64,000 bases of DNA from Halomonas sp. ALS9 (GCF_001651035.1 NZ_LXRG01000192.1:434001-498000); one strand, 5' to 3'. Counted from the first letter of the stretch, positions 33,880 through 46,470 are shown. Notes: generated by a model not told the origin, from the sequence alone. Program-made: numbers and translations.

Positions 33880-34845
33880 GGTGGTACCAGAGGAGGCGTA
33901 GGTAGCAACCCAGCGCCCGGAGAAAAGTGTTGTTGTCATATCGGCACGCCGCGCCTGGGCGTAGCGGCAGGCACACTGCTGGGCTAAGCGGGCAACGCCT
34001 CGGCAAAAGCGCGGATGATTCGCATTGCGCCATATCGCATCATAGTGCATAGCCGGTAATGGCACCGGCAGCTCAAGGCGGTAGAGCTCCCCCCGCTGCC
34101 ACTCATCCAGCACAGTGGCAACGGGCAGCGCGCCGATCCCTAGCCCTTCGGTGGTCATGCGTACAATCGTCATCAAGGTACTAACGCTATGAATACGCGG
34201 GCTGGCCACGCCCTGCTCTGCTAAGTAATTCACCAGCTCCGCATAAGGGCGCGCCTGCTTACCAAACGAAATAAACGGCAATTGTTTACCCCAGCTGTCG
34301 GCACTTTCACTCAGCAGCTTGGCGTGCCGGGGAGAGACAAACATGCCCATTTCGTAGGGGCTCAGTGACTCGGACTCGATCTGCTTCTGCGGCGAATAAC
34401 CATTCATCGCCAGCACAATATCCAGCTCATTGCTCAGTAGCCGCTCATTCAGCACCGGCGAATAATCAACCGTCAATTCGATGGTGAGACGCGGGTACCG
34501 CTCGGTGAGCCTGCGCATAAAGTCGGGAAACCAGCTATGGGCAATGGTTTCAATCGTGCCGAGCCGAAGTGGTGCAGAAAAAGCCTCTTCGCTATCGAAT
34601 AGCTTCATTGCCTCATCGCGTTGGTGCAGCATCCGCTCAGCGTGGACAAAGAACTCACGACCGCGCATGGTCGGCTGAATAGGCCGAGCAGACCTTTCCA
34701 GCAGCAATTCTCCTACCGTGGATTCAAGGCGTGAAATACGCTCAGATACAGAAGGCTGGGTAAGGTGCAGGCGGGTCGCCGCCTTACGGAAGGAGCCAAG
34801 CCTTACCGCCCATACAAACGCCTCAAGTTCTTTAAAATCGAGCAT
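33865..34845 (-). CDS. LysR-family transcriptional regulator
   Basis: About 326 residues from ATG 34845 (MLDFKELEAFVWAVRLGSFR), with AGG eight bases ahead; an ATG at 34863 is too close to its AAGG. Helix-turn-helix at 1-60 (AATRLHLTQPSVSERISRLE) and a substrate-binding domain (about 90-290). It divergently faces pxpA and precedes the TRAP genes, so it may control both. The final codons (EAMH, stop) are supplied by the 14-base repeat tract, so the C-terminal end is recent or variable. Confidence 0.88.
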   Translation of the reverse strand: MLDFKELEAFVWAVRLGSFRKAATRLHLTQPSVSERISRLESTVGELLLERSARPIQPTMRGREFFVHAERMLHQRDEAMKLFDSEEAFSAPLRLGTIETIAHSWFPDFMRRLTERYPRLTIELTVDYSPVLNERLLSNELDIVLAMNGYSPQKQIESESLSPYEMGMFVSPRHAKLLSESADSWGKQLPFISFGKQARPYAELVNYLAEQGVASPRIHSVSTLMTIVRMTTEGLGIGALPVATVLDEWQRGELYRLELPVPLPAMHYDAIWRNANHPRFCRGVARLAQQCACRYAQARRADMTTTLFSGRWVATYASSGTTEAMH

Positions 34846-35199
34846 AGTGACTCGCCTACCCATAACCTTCTAAAGTGGAAAAACACCGTTGCGCTGTTAC
34901 ATCCTGACTGCCGAGGGTTACCACACACAGCGACCATCTCACTATGCAACTTTGAGACCACTCCCGACAGCAAAATGCGACCAACGTTATTATCACGCCA
35001 CGCCTATACTGTGATAAGCGTATCGCCTCCCTCCGTCAACCATTTTTCAATAAATAACAATATGATAGGAGCGCCCGATAGTTAGTATCGACAAAAACGA
35101 TTGGCACTCAGCAAGCCGTGTTCATATATTGGTGGTGACTGACGATGCTACTTTTTGCCAAGTGAACGCATTAACAACTAACAGGAGTCAGGAGTCGCT
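34846..35199. promoter_or_regulatory. LysR-pxpA divergent promoter region
   Basis: 354 bases without a gene. A small dyad GATA-AGCG-TATC lies at 35013-35024, close to CTATACT (a possible -10). AACAGGAG before 35200 is the pxpA ribosome site. Nothing else was recognised. Confidence 0.35.
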
Positions 35200-35952
35200 A
35201 TGGCTATCCCTCTGCTTAATTGCGATATGGGCGAAAGTTTCGGCAACTGGACGATTGGGCTGGATGCCGAAGCAATGCCGTATGTCGACTGCGCCAATAT
35301 CGCCTGCGGCTTCCACGCCTCTGACCCCCACGTGATGCGCCGCACCGTCAAACTCGCGGTTCAACATGGTGTACGTATTGGCGCGCACCCCGGTTACCCG
35401 GATTTGATGGGGTTTGGTCGCCGTTCCATGGCCTGCTCGCCAGAAGAAGCGGAAGATATGGTGCTTTATCAAGTGGGGGCATTGGCGGGCATATGCCAAG
35501 CCGAAGGCACTCAGCTAAGCTATATCAAACCTCACGGTGCGCTATATAACGACATGGCCGCCAACCCGGCGCTGCTGGAGGGCGTGATGCGCGCGGTGCG
35601 TGCTTACGATTCCAGCCTGCCGCTGATGATTATGTCCACCGCCGACCCTGAGCCACACCGCGAGCTAGCCGCCAAGCTGGGCATTACCCTGTGGTTCGAG
35701 ACCTTTGCTGATCGCGCTTATGACGCCAACGGCCACTTGGCCTCCAGGCGTTTATCCAATGCCGTTCACCACGACCAGAACACCATCGTCAATCAAGCCA
35801 TTATGCTGGCCAAAGGCGAGCCGCTGACCGCGCTTGATGGCACCCAGCTGCAGTTAGCCTGCGACACACTCTGCGTTCACGGCGATAACCCTGAGTCCGT
35901 GGCTGCCGTTCGCGCTATCCGCGAGGCCTTTCAGGCGTTGGAGCAGGCGTGA
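35200..35952 (+). CDS. pxpA: 5-oxoprolinase subunit A (LamB/YcsF family)
   Basis: 250 residues, usual length. Begins [13 protein letters not shown] with the family signature, followed by [20 protein letters not shown] and [16 protein letters not shown], and [11 protein letters not shown]. Together with PxpB and PxpC it hydrolyses 5-oxoproline to glutamate with ATP. AGGAG lies ahead of the ATG. First gene of pxpABC. Confidence 0.94.
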   Translation: MAIPLLNCDMGESFGNWTIGLDAEAMPYVDCANIACGFHASDPHVMRRTVKLAVQHGVRIGAHPGYPDLMGFGRRSMACSPEEAEDMVLYQVGALAGICQAEGTQLSYIKPHGALYNDMAANPALLEGVMRAVRAYDSSLPLMIMSTADPEPHRELAAKLGITLWFETFADRAYDANGHLASRRLSNAVHHDQNTIVNQAIMLAKGEPLTALDGTQLQLACDTLCVHGDNPESVAAVRAIREAFQALEQA

Positions 35953-36653
35953 AGGTGCGCATTGAAACCGCCGCCATGGATGCCCTGATGGTGCGCCTGT
36001 TCGACGCCATCGACGAAGCCAATATGGCCTGGGTCATCGCCGCCGACCAAGCGCTGCGTAACGCCTTTGGGAACGTGTTAATTGACTTGGTACCCTCTTA
36101 CACCACGCTGTTGCTGCATTACGATTGCCAGCAGTTAGCCCATAGCGAGGCTATGCAACTTATTCACAAGGCGCTTTCTGGCCTCACCCCTGTGGATACA
36201 AAAGCCGGTGAGCTCCATGACATCCCGGTGTGGTACGACGAAAGAGTGGGCCCTGAGTTACCCCTGGTCGCCAAGCGTGCTGGCATCAGCGTGAATGAGC
36301 TGATTAAGCAGCACTGCAACCACGACTACTGCGTATTCGCACTCGGCTTCGCGCCCGGCTATGGCTTTATGGGCTTGGTAGACGAATCGCTCGCTACGCC
36401 GCGCCTGAAAACGCCGCGGCGAAAAGTTGCCGCCGGAAGCGTGGGCATCGCCGATCGTCAAACTGCCATTTACCCACTGCTCTCGCCGGGCGGCTGGAAT
36501 ATTCTGGGTCGCACCAACGTGCCGCTGTTCGAGCATGCCAAGCGCGGCGATCCGCTTTTCCGCCCCGGCGACAAGGTGCGTTTTAGAGCCATCTCCCGGG
36601 CGGAGTTTGAAGCGGACGGTGGCGATACCACGCCCATGGAGGAGCGCCCATGA
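35949..36653 (+). CDS. pxpB: 5-oxoprolinase subunit B (KipI/carboxyltransferase subunit 1)
   Basis: 234 residues from GTG 35949, overlapping the pxpA stop. Allophanate-hydrolase subunit 1 signatures: [56 protein letters not shown], and FRPGDKVRF. Family relative KipI inhibits a sporulation kinase in Bacillus, but the pxpABC arrangement supports the 5-oxoprolinase role here. Confidence 0.93.
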   Translation: MKVRIETAAMDALMVRLFDAIDEANMAWVIAADQALRNAFGNVLIDLVPSYTTLLLHYDCQQLAHSEAMQLIHKALSGLTPVDTKAGELHDIPVWYDERVGPELPLVAKRAGISVNELIKQHCNHDYCVFALGFAPGYGFMGLVDESLATPRLKTPRRKVAAGSVGIADRQTAIYPLLSPGGWNILGRTNVPLFEHAKRGDPLFRPGDKVRFRAISRAEFEADGGDTTPMEERP

Positions 36654-37600
36654 GCCAGGTCACGACGAACAATGCGCAAACAGGCATAGTGGTTAAACAA
36701 GCAGGCCCACTGGCATTGATTCAAGATGCAGGACGCTTTGGCGTCGGCCATTTAGGCGTTACCCAGGGCGGCGCCGCCGACTGGATCTCTTTTCGTTGGG
36801 CCAACTGGCTGCTGGGCAACGCATTAAACAGCGCCGCGCTGGAAATCGTTATGGGCGGCGGCCTGAGCTTTGAAACCGAACGCGAGGTGCGCCTAGCGCT
36901 GACCGGTGCGGATCTGGACGCCCAACTGGATGGCAAGCCGCTCGCTCCCAACGCCAGCTTTAAGCTACTGCCCGGCCAGCGCCTGGAGTTCCGCCAACCG
37001 CGCCACGGCCTGCGCGCCTACCTCGCCTTTCCCGGCGGGCTAAACGCGCCGGAGGTGCTGGGTAGCCGCGCCTGCACTGCCCGCGAGCAAATCGGCGGCC
37101 TACATGAAGATGGGAAGCCGTTAAAAGTGGGCGACCGTTTAACCTGGAAAGGCACCGCTCCTGCACTACGCCGGATTCCAGAAGGCCAAGGCCCACTTAT
37201 GCCCACCTCGGGCTGCCGCTTGCCTATCGTACTAGGTTCGCAAATCGCCTCGTTTAGCGGTCGCGCACTCTTCCAGGCGTTCAACCACCCCTGGAAAGTG
37301 GATAACCGCGCCGACCGAATGGGCGTGCGGCTCACCGGCCCTGCGCTACACGGTTCGCTCACAGGAATTATTTCCGAAGGCATTCCGCTGGGGGCGGTGC
37401 AGGTACCGCCGGATGGTCAACCCATCGTACTGATGAACGACCGCCAGACCATTGGCGGCTACCCGCGCCTAGGCGCCCTCACCCCCATCGCCTGCGCCAC
37501 GCTTTCCCAATGCCTCCCCGCCACAGAGGTGTGGCTAACGCCGGTCAGCGCCAGCCAGGCGCAGGATGATTATCTTAAGCAGTTAAACGCATGGATTTGA
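36650..37600 (+). CDS. pxpC: 5-oxoprolinase subunit C (biotin-dependent carboxyltransferase subunit 2)
   Basis: 316 residues. Starts by ATGA overlap with pxpB. Signatures: GPLALIQDAGRFGVGHLGVT near residue 18, GGAADWISFRWANWLLGN, GLRAYLAFPGGL, and IISEGIPLGAVQVPPDGQPI with LMNDRQTIGGYPRLG. Final gene of the unit; a bidirectional terminator follows four bases later. Confidence 0.94.
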   Translation: MSQVTTNNAQTGIVVKQAGPLALIQDAGRFGVGHLGVTQGGAADWISFRWANWLLGNALNSAALEIVMGGGLSFETEREVRLALTGADLDAQLDGKPLAPNASFKLLPGQRLEFRQPRHGLRAYLAFPGGLNAPEVLGSRACTAREQIGGLHEDGKPLKVGDRLTWKGTAPALRRIPEGQGPLMPTSGCRLPIVLGSQIASFSGRALFQAFNHPWKVDNRADRMGVRLTGPALHGSLTGIISEGIPLGAVQVPPDGQPIVLMNDRQTIGGYPRLGALTPIACATLSQCLPATEVWLTPVSASQAQDDYLKQLNAWI

Positions 37601-37603
37601 AGT

Positions 37604-37629
37604 AAAAAAGCCCCAACCGGGGCTTTTTT
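37604..37629. terminator. Bidirectional terminator between pxpC and nicX
   Basis: AAAAAAGCCCC (37604-37614), AACC loop, GGGGCTTTTTT (37619-37629). Serves convergent pxpC (plus) and nicX (minus). Confidence 0.9.
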
Positions 37630-37646
37630 AGCATACTGCTGACGCG

Positions 37647-38678
37647 CTAGTTTCTACCCATCTGCAGCTCTTTAACGACGATATCACCATCAATCACAAC
37701 CGGCTCATCATCGAGAAACAGCGAGCAGTTGCGCATGGGAATATCGAGGTGACAGGCGGTATCGTTGGGGCCGCCTAACTCACTGTTGGGCCCTGTAGAG
37801 AACATCACGTTGCCATAGAAGCTGCGCGGTTCCATGCCCATACCACCGGGGAACTCACCCGGCACCATACGGTGCCACTTGGCGTTTGGATTCATGCCCC
37901 AGCCCACATGGCTCATCCCCAGGCCGCGCGGGTCGTTAAAGCTATCCATATAGGATTTCACCAACTCGGCATCCAGCCCGCCGCGTATATCGCTAATCCA
38001 GCCCTTCTCTATGGTGTACGTAATGGGCTCTCGGACATACATGTTCTGGGGAAGCAGGATGTCGCCTGGCGCCACCACAATGGTGCCATCAACGCCATCG
38101 TCATCGCCGCCGGTAAATACAAAGCCAGAGGGCCAGTGATCCCAGCGGCCAGGCTCATCGGTGCAGGCATACTCGGCGACGGTAGCGTACGTATTCAGTT
38201 GATAGGTGACATCGGTACCGTGGGGCGAGGTGATGCGCATCACCTTGGCTTTTTCCAGTAGCGCGGCGGCCAGCTCGACCTTTTCCCTTAACTCCTTGGT
38301 GGGCAGCATTCTAGCCAGCAGCTCTGGGGGCTCAACTGCCGTTAATATCCGCGTGCCCGCGGCTTGAATCGCCATTTGCTCCGGTGAAAAAAGCAGGAAA
38401 ATACAATCGATCAACATGTCGCAATTTTTTAGCGCTTCCACTGCATCGGGCATGCTGGCAAGCCCCGTTGCTCCCACGGCCCAACCACCGGTGGGTAGCG
38501 GCGCGGGTAACCGCATATGGTACATATTGGCGCCTAAGCGCTGCCCCGCCGCCATAAAGGCGTCGGCATAATCAAGGCGTTCGCTACCTTGGGTTAGCAC
38601 GACGAGCTTTTCGCCTTCGTGGACACCAGACATTTTTAACTGGTGGAGGCAAATTTCCGTAAAGCTTGCATGATCCAT
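37647..38678 (-). CDS. nicX: 2,5-dihydroxypyridine 5,6-dioxygenase
   Basis: 343 residues. Iron(II) ring-opening enzyme that converts 2,5-dihydroxypyridine to N-formylmaleamate in aerobic nicotinate degradation. It belongs to the fold related to M29 leucyl aminopeptidases, with the candidate metal ligands in HVGWGMNPNAKWHRM (about 265-280) and NDTACHLDIPMRN (about 310-322). TTAGGAGACG precedes the ATG. Opposite in direction to nicC-F and followed upstream by the symporter gene; the remaining nic enzymes are all in this window. Confidence 0.9.
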   Translation of the reverse strand: MDHASFTEICLHQLKMSGVHEGEKLVVLTQGSERLDYADAFMAAGQRLGANMYHMRLPAPLPTGGWAVGATGLASMPDAVEALKNCDMLIDCIFLLFSPEQMAIQAAGTRILTAVEPPELLARMLPTKELREKVELAAALLEKAKVMRITSPHGTDVTYQLNTYATVAEYACTDEPGRWDHWPSGFVFTGGDDDGVDGTIVVAPGDILLPQNMYVREPITYTIEKGWISDIRGGLDAELVKSYMDSFNDPRGLGMSHVGWGMNPNAKWHRMVPGEFPGGMGMEPRSFYGNVMFSTGPNSELGGPNDTACHLDIPMRNCSLFLDDEPVVIDGDIVVKELQMGRN

Positions 38679-38798
38679 AACGTCTCCTAACTTCCCGGGC
38701 GCAAGCTCTGCTATAGCGTACCGGGAAGTGTTTGCTGAGAGCGCTTAAGCTCGCCAATGGGCATACCCAGCGCTCTATTATTTGGCCGAAATAAGCAG

Positions 38799-40307
38799 CT
38801 AGGCAGCCGCCTCTTTAGTCGCCTGATCGTGAGAAGAACGGCGTTTTTTACCCAGCTCTTCAGCGATGGCGGTAAAGAATGCATCCGTGGTGGCTTGATG
38901 GGGTTTGGTCACGAGACTGACGCCAACAAACAGCACACTGGCGACCACAATGCCCCATACGCCAGCAGGCAGGCCCAGCAGCGAGTTACCGGTGGCATAC
39001 ATCAGCAGTACAAAGGCGCTGGTACCCACCACGCTCACCAATGCACCGGCGGCCGTGCCGCGTTTCCAGTAGAAGGCGCCGATCAGCGCAGGCACCATGG
39101 CGACTAGGCCCGACGATGCAGCCACTGACAGCACCGCAATCAGGTCAAGCTGCAGCTCGGCGAAGGCTAACGCCATTAGTGCAATTACCGGCACCACAAA
39201 CTTACCCACCAGCAGTTGGCGCTTTTCACTAACGTTAGGTTTGACGTTGGCATACACATCACGGGAGACCATGGAGGCCAGGGTCAGCATGATCGAGTCA
39301 ATGGTGGAGACGGCCGCCGCCATAATGCCGATCATCACGATGACACCTAGCACGGGTGGGACAAACTCTGAAGCCAGCAGTGTCGGTGTGGCCAAGTCTG
39401 CCCGCTCCAGACCAGGGAAGGCGGCTAAGGCAGAGAAGCCCCACAGCACCGACACCATGGTGTAGATAAAACCAAACACCAAGAAGCCAATCAGCATGTG
39501 GCGCATCGAGCGCAGCGAAGAGGGCATAAACAGGCGCTGACTAACCTGGGGGTTCGAGAGACTAAAGAAGAACCAGGGAATCGTTAGCCCTAAGAACGTT
39601 ACGAAGCTGAACAACCCAGAACCCGGTACAGTTAATGACTGAGGATGTTCTGTTGCCAGCGTATTGAAGAGCGCGCTGAAGCCCCCCAACCCCTGAACAA
39701 CCAGAAAGGCCACCAGCGTTGAGGCGACAATCATCATGATTGCCTGGAGGGAGTCGGTCCACATCACCGAACGGATCCCAGCGATATAAGAGAAGAAGAT
39801 TGCGATCACCGTGGCCAGCACGACGCCGGTGGTAAAGGTAATCGCCCCATCGGTAATGCCTTGCAGCAGGTAACCCACGCCAGCAAGCTGAACGGCCGAG
39901 TAGGGAATCAGGAAGATACAGCTGGCGATGGAGACGGCCATCGCCACATGCTTGCTGTTGTAGCGATGTCCTAACATCTCACTTGGGGTCACAAAGCCGA
40001 ACTTTTTGCCCACCGCCCAGAACTTGGGCCCAAAGATAGCCACCAGCGAAACACCAGCAAAGTAGATAATTTCAAAGCCGAGCGCGCCCACACCGCCGGC
40101 ATAGGTAAGCCCTGCCAGGCCCACCATCATAAAGGCGCTGTAAGTCGTGGCGCTGTAACTTAGCGCAGAGACAAAGCCGTTCATTTGTCGGTTGCCCAGG
40201 AAGTATCCCGACATACTTTCAGAAGGGCCTTGTCGGGACATAACCGCAATGCCGATCGCGATCACTAAGTAGATGGTAATGGACCACCAGATGAGTGATT
40301 CAGTCAT
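38799..40307 (-). CDS. Sodium:solute symporter (SSS family), candidate nicotinate uptake
   Basis: 502 residues from ATG 40307 (GAGGAG ahead), about thirteen helices. SSS features: YFLGNRQMNGFVSALSYSAT, GLTIPWFFFSLSNPQVSQRL, AAAVSTIDSIMLTLASMVSR. Cytoplasmic tail KKRRSSHD. It overlaps the small membrane gene below and lies between nicX and nicB-nicA, so it is a candidate nicotinate or 6-hydroxynicotinate importer. Transport by this protein is inferred; known nicotinate systems in other bacteria often use MFS proteins. Confidence 0.88.
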   Translation of the reverse strand: MTESLIWWSITIYLVIAIGIAVMSRQGPSESMSGYFLGNRQMNGFVSALSYSATTYSAFMMVGLAGLTYAGGVGALGFEIIYFAGVSLVAIFGPKFWAVGKKFGFVTPSEMLGHRYNSKHVAMAVSIASCIFLIPYSAVQLAGVGYLLQGITDGAITFTTGVVLATVIAIFFSYIAGIRSVMWTDSLQAIMMIVASTLVAFLVVQGLGGFSALFNTLATEHPQSLTVPGSGLFSFVTFLGLTIPWFFFSLSNPQVSQRLFMPSSLRSMRHMLIGFLVFGFIYTMVSVLWGFSALAAFPGLERADLATPTLLASEFVPPVLGVIVMIGIMAAAVSTIDSIMLTLASMVSRDVYANVKPNVSEKRQLLVGKFVVPVIALMALAFAELQLDLIAVLSVAASSGLVAMVPALIGAFYWKRGTAAGALVSVVGTSAFVLLMYATGNSLLGLPAGVWGIVVASVLFVGVSLVTKPHQATTDAFFTAIAEELGKKRRSSHDQATKEAAA

Positions 40308-40488
40308 TGCTGTGCTCCTCAAAATCTTTAGTGATAAACACGTTCAGTGCAATAACCGCTAACCCTGCACACGCCCAAAACAGGAAGCTGCCGTACCAGA
40401 GCGCGACACCGCTCAATAGGGTGTAAGGCACTAAATAGCTCAGCAAGACGACGGCCCAAACTAGCCATATCCATTTACTACGTTTCAT
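40300..40488 (-). CDS. Small membrane subunit accompanying the SSS symporter
   Basis: 62 residues with two hydrophobic helices (WIWLVWAVVLLSYLVPYTLL and ALWYGSFLFWACAGLAVIAL). Stop overlaps the symporter start by eight bases. Small two-helix proteins (DUF997/DUF3311 type) commonly precede SSS genes as helper subunits. A homology search is needed to tell which; the gene itself is well supported by overlap and reading frame. Confidence 0.78.
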   Translation of the reverse strand: MKRSKWIWLVWAVVLLSYLVPYTLLSGVALWYGSFLFWACAGLAVIALNVFITKDFEEHSND

Positions 40489-40509
40489 AGTCCACCTCGT
40501 TTTATTACG

Positions 40510-43503
40510 TCAGGGAGTAGAGTGAGTGTTGTTGTGGTGAGGCTGGCGTAAATCAGCAATGCGTTGTTCTACTTGTTGCCAAGGCGCTTTCTCTGGAGCA
40601 AAACGCGCTCGGAGATAGGTCGCCAAATCAGCGACCTGGGTATTACTAAAACTGTCGGCAAAGCCAGGCATGTTACCCACACCGGGTACGTGCTCCGCGT
40701 GAACACCGCCCAAAATTGACTGAATAACGTTATCAGGGTGATCACTATGCAAATTGGTATTCAGCGCCAGGTTGGTGCTCGCGCTTGAAAATGTCGGCAC
40801 ACCTGATGCCACATGGCAGGCCGCACAGGCCCCCTCGAATAGCCGCTCGCCTGCCTCCAGCTCGGGGGCGCTAAGCGCTGCGCTTGCCACGCGCTGTTCT
40901 GCCCCCGCCACATCGGCATCGCTATTGCCTGCGGGCGCCTGCATTTGGGCGGCCACGTAATGGGCAATGGCGCGCACGTCGTATTCAGGCAGCTCGGCCA
41001 AGCCCGCCACCACCGGGGCCATCGGGCCAGAAGCAACGCCATGCAGTGACGATTCGCCCTGGCGTAGGTAGTCGTAAAGCGATGCTTCACTCCACGGTAC
41101 AGGGGCACGCGACAAGGTATTCAGCGGCGGCGCTTCCCAGCCATCCACAAAGGCACCGGCCAAATACGCCCCGCCGCTTTTTTCCGCGCCCATGGCATTG
41201 CGGGGGCTATGACAGGCACTGCAGTGGCCTAACCCTTCGGCCAGATAGGCACCTCGGTTATACAGTTCGCTCTGTAGGGGGTCAGGTTGGAAGGGAGCCG
41301 GATCGTGGTAAAGGGTATTCCAACCCGCCATTAAGGCGCGCACGCTGAAGGGGAAAGAGAGTTCATTGGTGGTTTTTGCAGCCGCTACTGGTGGCTGAGC
41401 CATTAAGTAGGCATAAAGCGCCTGCAAGTCGGCATCACTGGTTTTGGCAAAGGCCGTATAGGGAAAAGCAGGATAAAGGTGGCTGCCATTACGGCTAATG
41501 CCATGGCGCATGGCCCGCTCAAACGCCGCGTAGGACCACTGGCCAATCCCCGTTGCTTCATCCGGGGTAATATTAGTGCTGTAAAGCGTCCCGAAGGGCG
41601 TTTCAAAAGCACGTCCGCCCACATTGGTCACGCCACCTTCGGAGGTATGGCACGCCGCACAATCACCCGCTGCAGCGACCAGCCGCCCGCGCTCGATAGT
41701 CTCGGCGGAATAGAGGTTGGCAGCGGGCCGGGAAACGGGCGCGATTGCTCCTTTCCACGGCCAGGCCATGGCCGCAGTGCCTGCAATGGTGGTGAACGCA
41801 GCGGCGGCCAACCAACGTCGCTTCGTGGAGCGCGACTGTTTAACTGGCTTAGATGGCCGCCCTGCTTCTTCGGCCGACGATTCTTCAAGTGCTTGGCGTA
41901 CGCGGTTGGCGGTAAACGGCGGTTGGCGAAAACGCAGGCCGGTGGCATCAAACAGCGCATTGGCGATAACCGCAACCCCCGGCGACAGCTCCGCACCGGT
42001 TAGTACGTCTTCCCCAACAGCGGCCACCGAAGCACTAGGCGAATAAAGGGTTGGCCAAGACGCGGTTGGCGCTAACGCTGAAGATTCATGTTTAGTCAGC
42101 GCACGACTGCCGTCGCCCCACTCGTCGAAACGGGGCTCATGCCCCAAAAAGGGGCGCGCTTCGCCCAACACGCGAGCCTGTAACGTCTGCTGCAGACGCG
42201 CCGTATCAATATCAGGGCCGGCATCCTGCCCCACTACCAGGCGGGTAAGCTGCACATCGCCGGTAATACGATTGACCTCCACATCGGCAATCCAGGCAGA
42301 GCGCACCCCCGCTTCCACGCGTTGTTCGCGGTCAGGTAGCTGGGAGTAGGCAAAGCCTCGCCCGCGTAGTAGATCCTGGGATAGTGATTCCGATGATGGA
42401 TTGGACGAACGTTGCCACTCGGCCCGTTTAGCCACGGACTCAATCAACTCAATGCCCCGCGCATCCTCTAAATGTCGCAGCCTCAGCGCGATGGGGTCTT
42501 GCTCGCTCTCGCGGGCAACCTCATCTAAAAAGGATTCCCGTGCAAACGCCTGCTGTATACCGATCAAGGTGGGATTGGTGGCAAGCGAGGCTGGCTGGGA
42601 GCGTGCGGCAAGGTATTGATCGCGAAAGACATAAGGCGAGAACGGCGGTGTGCCGTTATCTCCAGCCGGGAACTCCGCCAGCTCGGCGATTGCGGCGGCG
42701 CCGCTTAGCCACAGCCCGACGGCGGCCACCTCACCGGTGAGATTGGCCTGCTGATAGCGATAACGGGCTATCTCACCGTCACTGGAGAGATCCGCATTTA
42801 GGGTAATCCGCTGCGCTTGCCCTAGCGCTTCAACGTCCTTGGCGTAGCGGGCATCAAGCCAAACGGCGACGGGGTTGCCCACTGCCCGCGACATCAACGC
42901 GGCATCTACGGCGGCATCATCGCCGCAGTGGCGGCCCAATCCCGACGCCTGCTGCGTTGAGTGGTTATTAACAGCACTGTAAAGCTCGATCTGGCTGACA
43001 TCCAGCGCGGTTAACCGGTTTAAATCCTGCTTCAGCGCCACTGGGGTGGCGGTCTGCCCCCACACTCTCAATTGCTGGTCGCTATAATCGGCGATTACCC
43101 AGCTGGGATGATTGCCCCAGCGCATTCGACTGGGCCAACCATACGCATGGCTCGCCGATGCGTATGGCGGATGCCTCTCTTCAACGGGCATTTTAGCGGG
43201 CGATTTATCAGCGGCTTGACGAACAGTTCGCCACTCCACTTTCAACTGTTTAGCCGCATCGGTTGCCAACGCCAAACTATCGGCCACCACCCCCACAAAG
43301 TCCCCTTCCACCACCACGTCGATAGGGCCGGAGAGTGAGGCGAGGCTATTTTTGTCGACGCCAACCAAGCGGTCACTTGCAAAGCGCCCGTCGCTCCAAC
43401 GGTAGAAAGGGGGTCGCACCACCACACCGTAGCGTGCCTTCGCCAGCAGTGCGGAGGTACCGGCCGGTGCCTGCTGGCCATTGAGCATCGACCCATCACT
43501 CAT
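40510..43503 (-). CDS. nicB: Nicotinate dehydrogenase subunit B-like: molybdenum domain plus three cytochrome c domains
   Basis: 997 residues from ATG 43503 (GGAGGAG ahead), overlapping the nicA stop. About 1-560 resembles the large molybdopterin-binding chain from its second half onward (VVRPPFYRWSDGRFASDRLV; FARESFLDEVARES; GVAVIANALFDATGLRF). One membrane anchor (about 570-595, RRWLAAAAFTTIAGTAAMAW) is followed by heme sites GDCAACHTSEGG (about 613), GHCSACHSPRNA (about 758) and GACAACHVASG (about 891). Compared with the second Mo subunit at 48683, it lacks roughly 210 N-terminal residues that include VDLGTGIRTALAQIVAEEL. So its Mo site may be defective and its main role may be electron transfer. 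Known NicB proteins are about 1,190 residues. Confidence 0.85.
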   Translation of the reverse strand: MSDGSMLNGQQAPAGTSALLAKARYGVVVRPPFYRWSDGRFASDRLVGVDKNSLASLSGPIDVVVEGDFVGVVADSLALATDAAKQLKVEWRTVRQAADKSPAKMPVEERHPPYASASHAYGWPSRMRWGNHPSWVIADYSDQQLRVWGQTATPVALKQDLNRLTALDVSQIELYSAVNNHSTQQASGLGRHCGDDAAVDAALMSRAVGNPVAVWLDARYAKDVEALGQAQRITLNADLSSDGEIARYRYQQANLTGEVAAVGLWLSGAAAIAELAEFPAGDNGTPPFSPYVFRDQYLAARSQPASLATNPTLIGIQQAFARESFLDEVARESEQDPIALRLRHLEDARGIELIESVAKRAEWQRSSNPSSESLSQDLLRGRGFAYSQLPDREQRVEAGVRSAWIADVEVNRITGDVQLTRLVVGQDAGPDIDTARLQQTLQARVLGEARPFLGHEPRFDEWGDGSRALTKHESSALAPTASWPTLYSPSASVAAVGEDVLTGAELSPGVAVIANALFDATGLRFRQPPFTANRVRQALEESSAEEAGRPSKPVKQSRSTKRRWLAAAAFTTIAGTAAMAWPWKGAIAPVSRPAANLYSAETIERGRLVAAAGDCAACHTSEGGVTNVGGRAFETPFGTLYSTNITPDEATGIGQWSYAAFERAMRHGISRNGSHLYPAFPYTAFAKTSDADLQALYAYLMAQPPVAAAKTTNELSFPFSVRALMAGWNTLYHDPAPFQPDPLQSELYNRGAYLAEGLGHCSACHSPRNAMGAEKSGGAYLAGAFVDGWEAPPLNTLSRAPVPWSEASLYDYLRQGESSLHGVASGPMAPVVAGLAELPEYDVRAIAHYVAAQMQAPAGNSDADVAGAEQRVASAALSAPELEAGERLFEGACAACHVASGVPTFSSASTNLALNTNLHSDHPDNVIQSILGGVHAEHVPGVGNMPGFADSFSNTQVADLATYLRARFAPEKAPWQQVEQRIADLRQPHHNNTHSTP

Positions 43504-43984
43504 AAGGTGTCTCCTCCAGCGCGACCGCATTAATCACTACGGCACGTTCAGCTGCCTGGAGAATTTCAACGTGGGTACCGCAGCGGCAAAGGTTATGCTC
43601 TAACGCCGCGCGAATCTGCTCTGCAGTGGGCTGGGCATTATGATTTAACAGCCCGCGAATAGTGATGATCATGCCGTTCAAACAGTAGCCACACTGCGCC
43701 GCCTGGGCATCGATAAAGGCCTGCTGCACAGGATCAAGCTGGCCATCCTGGGCAAGTCCATCAAGGGTCGTCACGTTGTGCCCAACGGCGGCGGATACAG
43801 GCAGCACGCAGGAACGTGCCGCCATACCGTCGATCAGTACGCTACATGCACCACACTCGCCTAAGCCACAGCCATATTTCGGGCCATTGAGCGCCAGGTC
43901 ATTACGCAGCACATTGAGCAGCGGTGACTGCGGCGGCACCGCTAGCTCACGTTCTTGCCCATTGATAGTTAGCTTTAGCGTCAT
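43496..43984 (-). CDS. nicA: Nicotinate dehydrogenase small subunit, two [2Fe-2S] clusters
   Basis: 162 residues. First plant-type ferredoxin motif GCGLGECGACSVLIDG (about 38-53) and second cluster CGYCLNGMIITI...NLCRCGTH (about 96-135), the standard small subunit of molybdenum hydroxylases. Passes electrons from the Mo site towards the cytochromes of NicB. First gene of the minus-strand nic group, with its promoter in the 44 kb spacer. Confidence 0.93.
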   Translation of the reverse strand: MTLKLTINGQERELAVPPQSPLLNVLRNDLALNGPKYGCGLGECGACSVLIDGMAARSCVLPVSAAVGHNVTTLDGLAQDGQLDPVQQAFIDAQAAQCGYCLNGMIITIRGLLNHNAQPTAEQIRAALEHNLCRCGTHVEILQAAERAVVINAVALEETPYE

Positions 43985-46470
<2,486 letters not shown>

